Assembly (NCBI GenBank): GCA_026874595.1
Contig: CM049318.1
Coordinates: 30,189,956 to 30,253,955, forward strand
Direction of reading: 5' to 3'
Length of the DNA: 64,000 nt
Origin: Sipunculus nudus
Taxonomy: Eukaryota > Annelida > Sipuncula > Golfingiida > Sipunculidae
Part shown: piece after piece, positions 47,834 to 58,400 of the stretch
Layout of the letters: each line of letters begins with the position of its first letter
Position numbering within the stretch: the stretch's first letter is position 1
Program-made: the position numbers and the translations under genes
The notes under the pieces: generated by a model
Databases searched by the model: none
Told to the model about the DNA's origin: nothing
Seen by the model: the letters and a program-made list of their open reading frames with translations, nothing else

Positions 47834-48639
47834 TCACTATTCCAGGGCAGGGTACAGTAAGGTCAAAGGTCCATTGTAGAGAGAGCTTGTACAGCAAGCT
47901 TGTCTGCTGGGGGGGGGGGGGGGTGTTACATATACTTGAGAAATTTACTGATTAGAATGCTGGTTATTGTCACAATAAGAATGCAGATACTTATTTTTTT
48001 AAGTACCTATGCTTTTATCAATGCTGTTGATTTTCAATGGCAATATTTTACAGCTGGAATGTGTGGGTGGTGAGCTGTTTCTAAAACCAATATGATATTA
48101 GGTTAATGCCTATGTATTCCCATGATTGGTCAGTGGCACACAACATCAATACCCTTTGTTCTGTATTTATGAAGTAGTTATCAATTGCAATTAGATGCTG
48201 TAGTGTTTGTATATACACTACATTCCAAAAGAATTATTTTTTCTTATAATTATCAAAGGCACAAATTATAACCAATGTGATATATAGTCAAATTATTTTT
48301 TTGTATTGTGTTTTGAGTAAATGATGTTTTACTGCATGCATGATTACTATAGGTACGTTATACCTCTTAATGTATACATCAGATGAAAAAAAAATTATTT
48401 ATAGTATTATTTTTCTAATATACATAAAGTTCTGAGGAAGCTGGTTATTTTGATACCCATTTTAACATACTTCTTCAGTATTTATTATTCAATTATAATT
48501 TATTTTCTTAAAACCATAATGGAGCTGGGACTTAGAAGTTTCTGCAGCATTTGTGTACCCTTGGAAAATGTCTAAGTCCTATCTTATAGAACAGTAAGCT
48601 CACAGTATATAAACTTATAACTGACATAACTGACATATT

Positions 48640-48925
48640 ACTGACATATACAGAACCCCTTCACATTCAACTCCCTTATATCTCCCATACAAGTCACATA
48701 TAAATGAACTGTACAGAATGGCCTCATGTGCAGCTCCCTTATAACTGACATATAACAAACATACAACTCCCTTATAACTCACATATAACAATGCCTGACT
48801 AAACATATAGCTGCAATATACATATAACTCACATACATAGCATTTATATGGGAAATATATGTCCCTTATAAGGGACATATAAGGCCCTTATAAGGGACAT
48901 ATAAGGCACATATATGTGAGTACTT
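48640..48925. repeat. Right subterminal array of 11-bp units
   Basis: Units CATATATGTCC, CTTATAAGGGA, CATATAAGGCC, CTTATAAGGGA, CATATAAGGCA and CATATATGTGA run at 11-bp period near the end; further in, CTTATAACTGA, CATATAACAAA, CATACAACTCC, CTTATAACTCA. Inverted counterpart of the left array. Confidence 0.9.
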
Positions 48926-48972
48926 TCCATTTTGGTAAGGGACAATTCAGACACTGACAGTTACAATTTTAT

Positions 48973-49155
48973 ACTAATGATTGACAATAGTCTTGACTGC
49001 AACATCTCCAAAATGGCAAAGACTCCTTTAAACAAAAACATTATAATCATGATACTGATTACCTCCAAAATTGCCTCCATTGTTTACAGGGTTGTGGGTT
49101 GGTTATTACCCTGAACCTGCACAAAATTTCATCCAAATCTGTTCATAACATTTTT
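48973..49155 (+). repeat. Left copy of a long direct repeat flanking the reverse-transcriptase remnant
   Basis: Aligns with 50338-50509 from ACTA(A/G)TGATTGACAAT to GTTCATAACATTTTTG, with small gaps and roughly 85 percent identity by eye. Confidence 0.85.
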
Positions 49156-49198
49156 GTAAGCAAGACTAAGCAATGGCATAAAACATAACTGTTCAGCA

Positions 49199-50266
49199 TG
49201 ATGTTTTCTGCCATGCTAATGGAAGCTTTAAACAAGGAAGATCCTGGAGTAGGTCTTAGATACTGCACAGATAGGGAGCTCCTCAATCGCAGGTCTGTAT
49301 GCTTTTATGAAAGACATGACAACCAATATTCATGAACTGTCTTTGCTGATGATTGCGCCCTGAATGTATCTTCAGAGTCAGACATGCAGCACACCATGGA
49401 CTAGTTTTCCTGTGCATGTGACAACTTCGGGCTTACCATCAGCATAAAGAAGACTGAAGTGATGCACCAACCAACACCAGGAAAGCAATATGATGAACCC
49501 TCTATAATGGTGCATAGACCAAGTCTGAAGTGGACAAATTCACATATCTGGGAAGCACATTGTTAAAAACAGCAAACATAGATGATGAGGTCAACAGCAG
49601 AGTAGCAAAAGTGAGCACTGCTTTCGGTAGACTTCGCTCAAACATCTGTGAGCGTAGAGGCAAACATCTCAAAACTAAGATCCAGGTCTACAAGGCAGTA
49701 GTCATCACTACCCTGCTATATGGCTGTGAGACATGAACTGTCTATGCAAGACATGCCAAACAACTAAAACAATTTCACCTGACCTGCCTCTGTTGACTGA
49801 TGAACATTAGATGGCAAGACAAAGTTCCAGACAGAGGTCCTAACACATGCCAACCTCCCATCAATCTACACCATCTTATATCAGTCCCAGGTCCAATGGT
49901 CAGATCATGTTTGGCGCATGCCAGATAAAGACTCTGAAAACTACTCTAGTATGGAGAACTAGAGTCTGGGAAAAGATCCAATCGGAGGGCAGTTGAGGGG
50001 CTACAAGGACAGTCTCAAAGTATCACCAAAAAACTATATATCAACACAGATATGTTGGAAAGGATTCAACAGCGTGGCATGCAACTGCACTCAGATGTGT
50101 AGTAGACACTGAGATAGCACGACTAGTGTGGACCAGAAGAAAATGTGAGGTCTGCAAGGCAAGGATGGCAACTACCTCAACAGCAACCACTGATCACCAG
50201 TGTCCAACATGTGGGAGGTTCTTCTTTGCCTGGATTGGCCTGAAAAGTCATCTATGGCCACACAAA
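49199..50266 (+). pseudogene. Non-LTR retrotransposon reverse transcriptase, C-terminal half, dead
   Basis: Conceptual translation across frames gives MMFSAMLMEALNKEDPG, the catalytic FADDCALN box at 49342-49365 (the YxDD-type metal-binding motif), DNFGLTISIKKTEVMHQP, then from 49530 DKFTYLGSTL, NIDDEVNSRVAKVSTAFGRL and KAVVITTLLYGCET, and near the end a C2H2 finger QCPTCGRF...LKSHL (50198-50263). This order (RT palm, YLGS box, LLYGCE, C-terminal finger) is typical of the widespread RTE/CR1-like endonuclease-RT proteins of invertebrates. Inactivated by TGA after DNQYS, TAG after HTMD, a frameshift near 49530, TGA after YGCET and later stops; the N-terminal endonuclease is missing. The clade is not firmly assigned. 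Confidence 0.85.
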
Positions 50267-50337
50267 GTTAGATCAATTATAAAACCTTGATCATCGTGGT
50301 CATCTTCCCAAAGCAATGGAAGAACACAACATCATCA

Positions 50338-50509
50338 CTAGTGATTGACAATGGTCTTGATTGCACCATCTCCAAAATCGCAAAGAATCCTTAAAACAAA
50401 ACATTATAATCATGATACTGATTACCTCCAATGTTTACTGGGTTGCTGTCTGGGTATTACCTTGGACCTACACGAAATGTTATCCAATTCTGTTCATAAC
50501 ATTTTTGGG
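50338..50509 (+). repeat. Right copy of the long direct repeat
   Basis: See 48973-49155; 172 bp here against 183 bp there, the main gap being near the CTCCAATGTTTACTGG segment. Confidence 0.85.
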
Positions 50510-52314
50510 TGACACCTCACCGACAACCCATGAACAGTGATAAAGTAATGATACCTTTAGCACTTTGTACAGTTTTAATTGATGTATAACATATATAAAC
50601 ATGAATTAACATGTTAACTGCTAAATTTATTTTTGCACCTGCCTGTATAACTACAGCAAAACCTTGTAATTATGACCTCCAATGGGACCTCCATGAAGTG
50701 GTTGCATTTGTGAGGTGTTTGTCTGAGCAAGGTCTGATATAAAGAGTGAATAAAGAATCAGTTTATGCACCTATTCAAAGTAAATAGACAGTTATGCTTC
50801 AATAACTTTAAAAGTTAGATGAAAATATTCATCAACAAAATACATGTATACCAAAAAGCAATTAAAAATTTGTTGTTCTAACAATTACTTTTTCAAAAGT
50901 AATCTAATACAATTCTGATTACTTTCCAGAATTAGAAAAGAATAAATGATAATCAATACAATATCAATTACATCACAAGTTATTGTAATTACAGTAATTC
51001 AAATACTATTACCTTTATACCAAACTGAACTATATATATTTGTGTTATGTGCGTGTGTTTGTGTGTGTGAATGATATTTACATGCCTTAACATATCTGGA
51101 CACCCCCCTTCTAAAATAAATAATAATAATTCTAGATCTGCAGCTGTTTTTTTTCTATGAGGATGTCAGCCCTCACCTTCATTTCACTGTCCGGTCTGCA
51201 ACTGTGTCTCTTCTCCTGTATTAAACTCAGAGGTGTGCAAGTGCTTCATGGCTTGAAAACCATTTTTTTCCCCATATGGCCAGTTGGCTGTGCTTTACAG
51301 TGGATTATCCTTCAAGCCCATTCAATCTTGTAGGATTTTACAGGCTCCAACTGCTGCCTACAAATTATACCATATGAAATAAATCATCCATGAAGAATAT
51401 TTGCCAGATATACATGTACATCCATTCAATATGTACCTTTCAAGGCCATAATTCATTCTGTAACTTTGAATACTTAAAGTGGGCAACAATTTATCAAAGA
51501 TCGAGAAACTCTGACTTGTCCTGTCGCTTCATTTATTCTGAGTTATTATTTTGTGACTATATTGCATTTACCAAATTGTTTTTTAAGTAGTAATCTGATC
51601 AGTTACCATATGCAGTGCTGTACAGCAAAGTCATAAAATGCCATTCAGTGGATTTTGAACCATTAAGATCTTGTATTTCAATGCTTTAAAATTACACTGA
51701 CACAAATTTCAAAGGCAACATTTACATCTCGAATAAACACATTTGCTCACTACTATCAAACTGTTGGCTGGGATGTGATCAAATTCCGGAGTAACTCAAG
51801 AGTGCCATGGCCACAGCTTGGCACACCTGTAGAGAAAAAGAAGAATTAAGCCATATCTTCCAAGCATTAAGAACATGATCATAAACCTATGAAATGTATG
51901 TATTTCAGTATATCAGGTAGACCGAAATAAGGCACTGCTCTTTATTTAGATATAGTGATGCTTCAGTGGGATCACCAAATTAAGTGGAAAATTTCAACCT
52001 CCACAATGAGGAATCACAGTACTGTGAGAATAAATGCACTGAAAAAGTTCATATGAAAACATGAAAAGCAATTTAATAACTATATAAAATTTCAAGGGGG
52101 TCAAATGATGGAAATATGTGGAATCTTGAAATGTATTTATGATAATCCTTGACGCAACAGTTCAACAACAAATTTGTATTACAGAGTCAATCTGTGTAAA
52201 GGGTCAAGGTCAACATCCCAGGGCATGTCTTTTGAAACACACAAAATTAAATATTTTCATATGACATGACCAAATAATTTGTATGAGAGTGTAATTACAT
52301 GGAAACTTATAATG
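50510..52314. other. AT-rich sequence, possibly intronic
   Basis: No clear gene. One tentative 39-bp exon at 51177-51215 is listed separately. The interval 51785-51829 has a good minus-strand acceptor but a stop in the fitting frame. Confidence 0.4.
51177..51215 (-). CDS. Tentative 39-bp microexon
   Basis: Acceptor TTTAATACAG and strong donor AAG|GTGAGG enclose 13 codons, EKRHSCRPDSEMK, in phase 0 at both ends, so it would join in frame to 46155-46221. So short a segment can arise by chance. Confidence 0.18.
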
Positions 52315-52600
52315 GGCATATCATGCTGCTACAACCACCTCTCTGTAACAGTCACCTTGCTATTACAGGCAACTTTCTATCATGGTCACATCTTTACTAT
52401 GGACACCTACCTATTTCGGACAGCTCTCTATCATGGACACCTCTCCATTATTACCTTTATTACAGGTAACGCTCTATTACAGCCATTACTCTATTACATG
52501 TACCATGCAGTTAGTTTCTTTATTACAGAAAATAATACATACAATCACTTCTCTATTACAGGCACTTCTCTTGTACAGGTACCAATATCTTATGGGCAAA
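52315..52600 (+). repeat. Degenerate minisatellite of about 24 bp (CTCTATTACAGGCAC)
   Basis: Variants of CTCTATTACAGGCACTT and CTCTATCATGGACACCT recur about ten times with spacing near 21-27 bp. Most spacings keep the frame, which produces the 114-codon and 77-codon open frames over it. Confidence 0.75.
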
Positions 52601-52694
52601 ATATATTATACCTAAGTAGGTAAAAGTCTTATACCAATATACAGTGAAATGACATACACCCCAAAGTTTAATCTCAAATAGCCTTTAGCTATAA

Positions 52695-53610
52695 CAGGCC
52701 TCAAATTTCATTTTTGGAAATGACAAGCTACTGCTGCCTGTCAAATTTGAACTTGTCAGGCAACAAAGAAATTTGACAGGCAGCTTTCATTTTTTTTGTT
52801 TGTTTGCATTATTTTATTTGGAATAAAGTCTTAATAAGAAAAAAAACATATCCGTATAAATTTTATTCATTATTCACAAACAGTCACCAGGTGACCCCGA
52901 GTCATCTTTGGCCAGTCCTCAAAACTATCGTGACGACGGTAGGTGAAATGGAGACACGGACGGTGGTTGGGATATGGGAATTTTTTACCAGGTCATAATT
53001 TAATAGCAGGCCTAATTTGGACAATGATAGACCTGATAATAGATATATTAATGGTGTTCCCAGTATTTATTTATATACTATATATGTTAAACATGAGGTA
53101 CACAGGTTTTTACAACTAAACACAGCGTAGATATGATGTAGTTTCCCGTGAAACTGTATTACCAATATCCTTATACAGCGGACCAATCGGATAACGCGTA
53201 ACATAATGTAGACGTGTAGCCCACGCTGCAGTAACCGCTATGCTTAGCTATGATTGGCTGATAACAGCCGGCAATAAAAGATCATTTTTCTGATTGGCCG
53301 ACTGGTAGCCATTTTTTATCTGTGATTTTCCCAGAATTTTCCCCGAGTAGATCAGAATAGTGGCTAGCTTAGCCCCACCGTGTGTCACTGTAAGGGACTA
53401 TCGGCTCATTTGCTGGTTTCCCAGGCCAGTTTCCTCGTAAACAGGGAACCAGTAACACTAAGTTTTTTTTAATTAAAAAGAATATAGAGTGGCTGCCATT
53501 GTCTACAGACAAGAAGGACGCAGTGAGGAATTTTTTTGCTGCCGGTCAGGATCATGGCTGACGGCAGCCAGCCAATTTTAACGGTTGCCGGTTGTCAAAT
53601 TCGAGGCCTG
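52695..53610. mobile_element. 916-bp hAT-like non-autonomous element
   Basis: Ends CAGGCCTCAAATTTCA (left) and, in reverse, CAGGCCTCGAATTTGACA (right), with a second TGTCAAATTTGAA/TTTGACAGGCAG group inside the left end. Directly flanked on both sides by TATAA (52690-52694 and 53611-53615). CAGGCCTC ends suit hAT elements, but the visible duplication is 5 bp rather than 8, so the assignment is tentative. The interior holds two inverted-CCAAT-type phrases (TGATTGGCTG, TGATTGGCCG) and no transposase frame. Confidence 0.7.
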
Positions 53611-53615
53611 TATAA

Positions 53616-54521
53616 TATAGGGAAAAAATGAAAAAAATACTTATAAATTAACCTTAACAATTAAAGGTTAGAGGGATTCAAAAGACAGTACATTAAAGGG
53701 AGTAATATGCTGCCAATTTCCGGTGAATTTAATGGAAACTCTGAATGCCATCATGTGACCAGAATAAGGTGTGCACATAGCCTTTGTTGTTACATTTCGT
53801 TTGAATTACAGCTCACCAGGCATCCTATGTGCCTATTCTCTCTGAGCCTGTACGTTGCCTATTCAGAGGGTTACCGGGGCGATGAGCTGTCACACAAAAC
53901 AAAATGATCGACCAACATTGGCTCCGTGTATTCCTTGCTTGGCTTTGTCTTCCAGCACAAGGTCTCATCTGATTGGACAAAAATAACAGTGGTCCCCTTT
54001 GGTGTAGCAATTCAGGATACCAGGTCATAGCAAACAACGCTTATGATATGAGTAGTAGGCTGTGTAAAGAGTGTACATCTTTTGTAAATTATGTAATTTC
54101 TTGAGCATCTATTTCCGAGCAATTATTTCTCATATACCTTCAAGAACTGCCAAGGATCTTCCCTTCACCTGCACTGGTTTTAGTACCCTAGTATACCAGG
54201 GCTACATATATCCCAATCTGAGCTCAAGGATAAAGCTTGCAGCTAAGTTCAGTGACAGATATTAAATAGTGCCAACTACTTATATAAACTCAAAAATTTC
54301 ACCAAGTAATTATACAATCAAGGCCTACAGGCCTCGTGCAAACTTGTGCAATGGGATATACAACAGATATAATGCCTCCATACAGGCCTGTTACTTTCAA
54401 ATACATGTGTGACATGTACATGTACAATGCAAGTACTGAACATTTTGAACATGAGTACATGCACCAATTATACAAATGTCAATGCTGAAATACTGACATG
54501 GGTGCATAAAAATCATTTTAG
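53616..54521. other. Sequence without supported gene
   Basis: Short overlapping frames on both strands (53707-53907 plus, 53825-54037 minus) have no recognisable motif. Confidence 0.4.
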
Positions 54522-54950
54522 GTGGTACCTACAGTCTTGTGAATGAGAAAGCCATCAAAGATAAAGTATGGATATGCAAAATTTCAGGTAGATACTTCAA
54601 AGGACTCTTCGGCTATGTGCACAGATGCATGAAACAAGTGAAGGTGGCACCACAAGTCTTACAAGTATATAAAAACTATTTAGGTGTACAATTTCAGGCT
54701 GATATATCAAATCATTCCTGAGGATTAAGAAGGAGCATACACTGCAAAAAAATTATTGAGGGTGGCGCCAAGTGTGTTGCATATAATGAAGCTATCTGAG
54801 ATATATACATATGCCAAATTGCAGGCTGATATATCAAAAACCTCATGAAAAATAAGCAGGGTCATACACACTGCAAAAGTCATTGTCGGTGGTGTCAATC
54901 TTGTGTACAAGAAAGCCATCAAAGATGCATGGACAAGTCAAAATATCAGG
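54522..54950 (+). repeat. Degenerate tandem repeat of about 118-130 bp
   Basis: GGTGGTACC, GGTGGCACC, GGTGGCGCC and GGTGGTGTC lie at 54522, 54643, 54761 and 54891. Each is followed by CTTGTG/CTTACA-type and (A)AATTTCAGG(C/T)(A/T)GATA segments. Confidence 0.7.
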
Positions 54951-55440
54951 CCAATACATCAAACTTCTCTTGAGTCAGATGCAAAGATATAAACAAATCC
55001 AGGCTGAAATGGCTCCGTTGCCAAATCTGAAATAGTTGGCAGTCTGTCAAGCTAATTTTACATACAAAAAAAATCTTGGCATGTTGCCAATTCTGTTTAT
55101 ACATACTGAAACACTGTGGCTGCAATGCTTTTTTCAAGCTAAATATTTAACAGATGCCTATTGAAAGCAAAATATGAAATCAGAATACATATATGTTTTA
55201 CTCAAGGATTAACCTACATATTAGCTGGATATAGAGCCAATAATTGTCTGCACAGCTTTGCTTATAAACTTTGTTAGTACAAATAACTACAAGCTTTATT
55301 TACCAAAGTATCTCACAGTCCTATCATTGTTAAGGTCGAATAAATCTGCCAAAAATAATTTCCCTAACCTTGAACAAAGGCCACCACTGAATAATTGTGT
55401 TGTGCAATAAAAAAGAAGCTAAAACAAAAGTTTTGCAGAA
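54951..55440. other. Nothing recognised
   Basis: AT-rich spacer before the satellite. Confidence 0.5.
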
Positions 55441-58400
55441 GAAACTATTGCAGCTCACAGTATGAAATAGGATAAAGATTAAAGTCATCACACTTTATCA
55501 AAGGTGTTGGTACTAGCCTAACCCTTAAAAGGCTCAGGTCATCACACTGACTGTCACAGTAAAATGTGCTTGTCACAAAGGTATGGGTACATACCCTAAC
55601 CCTTGAAAGACAAGTCATCACACTTGTCATAGTAAAATGTGCTTGTCACAGAGGTGAGGGTTTAACACAAAGCCTTGAAAGACAACAGGCCATCACATTA
55701 TATCAAACAACAAATCATCACACTGTATTAAAGTAAAGGGTCCTTGTCACAAAGGTATAAGGTATAACCCTAGGCCTTGAAAGACAACAAGTCATCACAC
55801 TATATCAAAGTAAGGAAAACAAGTCATGACATTTTAACAAAGTAAAGGGTGCTTGTCACAGAGGCATTGGTACTAACCCTAACCCTGCAAAAACAAGAAA
55901 TCATCACACTTGTCAAAGAAAATGTGCTTGTCAAAGAGATATGGGGTATAACCCTAAGCCTTGAAAGACAACAAGTCATCACACTATCAATGTAAAGACA
56001 AGTCATGACACTTTATCAAAGTAAAGGGTGCTTGTCACAGAGGTATTGGTACTAAACCTGACCCTTCAAAGACAACAAGGCATCCCACTTGTCAAAGTAT
56101 AATGTGCTTGTCAAAGAGGTATGGAAGTAACCTTAAGAATTGAAAGAAAACAAGTCATGACACTTTACCAAACTAAAGAGTGCTTGTCTAAGAGGTATGG
56201 GGTAAAGCCCTAAGCCCTGTAATACAACAACATTTGTCAAAGTAAATGGTGCTTGTCACAAAAGTATGGGTATTAACCCTAACCTGTGAAAGACATCAAG
56301 TTATCACAGTAAAATGTGCTTGTCACAGAGGTATGAGAACAAATCCTTACCCTTGAAAGAGAGCATGTAATCACAGTAAAAAGTGTTTGTCACAGAGGTA
56401 CGAGAACAAACCCTTACACTTGAAAGAGAACATGTCATCACACTTTATCAAAGTAAAGATGAAAAGTCATCTCACTTTTCACAGTAAAAGGTGCTTGTTA
56501 CAGAGGTATGGTACAAACCCTTGAAAGATAATTCACCACACTTGACACTGTAAAGGAGGCTTGTCACAGAGGTATGGGTACTAACCCTAACCTTTGAAAA
56601 ACAACAAGTCATCACACTTGTCACAGTAAAATGTGCTTGTCACAGCATGAATGGTACTAACCCTTAACCCTAAAAGACAACAAGTCATCAATAATATGAC
56701 AGTATATAGTTTCTGTCACAGATGTATTGGAACTAACCCTAACCCTAGAAAGTCAATAAGTCAGCACAATTGTCACAGTATATTTGTAGTATATCACAGT
56801 TGTATGGGTACTAACCCCACCCTTGAAAAATAATAAGTCACCACACTTAAAATACAACACCACAATAAAATATGATTGTCACAGAGATATGGGTACTTAC
56901 CCTTACTCTTGAAAGACAACTAGTGACCACACTTGTCAGAGTAAAAGGTGCTTGTCAAAGAGGGATTGGTACTAACCCTAACCCTAACCCTAGAAAGACA
57001 TTAAGTCAGCACAATTGTCACAGTATATTTGTTTAGCACAGAGGTATGGGTACTAGCCCCAACCCTTGAAAAACAACAAGTCATCAAACTTGTCACAGTA
57101 AAATGTGCTTGTCACAGCATGAATGGTACTTACCCTTAACCCTAAAAGACAACAAGTCATCAATAATATGACAGTATATAGTTTCTGTCACAGATGTATT
57201 GGAACTAACCCTAACCCTAGAAAGTCAATAAGTCAGCATAATTGTCACAGTATATTTGTAGTATATCACAGTTGTATGGGTACTAACCCCACCCTTGAAA
57301 AATAATAAGTCACCACACTTGAAACAATAAAATATGATTGTCACAGAGGTATGGGTACTAACCCTTACTCTTGGAAGACAACTAGTGACCACACTTGTCA
57401 CAGTAAAAGGTGCTTGTCAAAGAGGGATTGTTACTAACCCTAACCCTAACCCTAGAAAGACAATAAGTCAGCACAATTGTCACAGTATATTTGTTTAGCA
57501 CAGAGGTATGGGTACTAGCCCTAACCCTTGAAAAACAACAAGTCATCAAACTTGTCACAGTAAAATGTGCTTGTCACAGCATGAATGGTACTTACCCTTA
57601 ACCCTAAAAGACAACAAGTCATCAATAATATGACAGTATATAGTTTCTGTCACAGATGTATTGGAACTAACCCTAACCCTAGAAAGTCAATAAGTCAGCA
57701 TAATTGTCACAGTATATTTGTAGTATATCACAGTTGTATGGGTACTAACCCCACCCTTGAAAAATAATAAGTCACCACACTTGAAACAATAAAATATGAT
57801 TGTCACAGAGGTATGGGTACTAACCCTTGCTCTTGAAAGACAACTAGTGACCACACTTGTCACAGTAAAAGGTGCTTGTCAAAGAGGGATTGGTACTAAC
57901 CCTAACCCTAACCCTAGAAAGACAATAAGTCAGCACAATTGTCACAGTATATTTGTTTAGCACAAAGGTATGGGTACTAGCCCCAACCCTTGAAAAACAA
58001 CAAGTCATCAAACTTGTCACAGTAAAATGTGCTTGTCACAGCATGAATGGTACTTACCCTTAACCCTAAAAGACAACAAGTCATCAATAATATGACAGTA
58101 TATAGTTTCTGTCACAGATGTATTGGAACTAACCCTAACCCTAGAAAGTCAATAAGTCAGCATAATTGTCACAGTATATTTGTAGTATATCACAGTTGTA
58201 TGGGTACTAACCCCACCCTTGAAAAATAATAAGTCACCACACTTGAAACAATAAAATATGATTGTGACAGAGGTATGGGTACTAACCCTTGCTCTTGAAA
58301 GACAACTAGTGACCACACTTGTCACAGTAAAAGGTGCTTGTCAAAGAGGGATTGGTACTAACCCTAACCCTAACCCTAGAAAGACAATAAGTCAGCACAA

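Larger units (their letters stand above)
44702..48941. mobile_element. 4.24-kb element with CCCTTACC ends and 11-bp subterminal arrays
   Basis: The left end CCCTTACCAAAAATTTT and the reverse complement of the right end CCCTTACCAAAATGGAAA are inverted repeats, each followed within 30 bp by CATATATGTG-type arrays (44715-45098 and 48640-48925). The interior (about 3.5 kb) has no long frame, but possible minus-strand exons with a poly(A) signal and a CRE site (separate entries). No matching target duplication is evident (AAATAAC / ACAATTC). I do not recognise the superfamily. Either a non-autonomous DNA transposon or one with a small intron-containing gene. Confidence 0.7.

Noticed and set aside
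51760-51829. Possible minus-strand exon behind CTCTACAG
   Set aside because: The only usable donor leaves an in-frame TGA; no consistent phase with neighbouring candidates.
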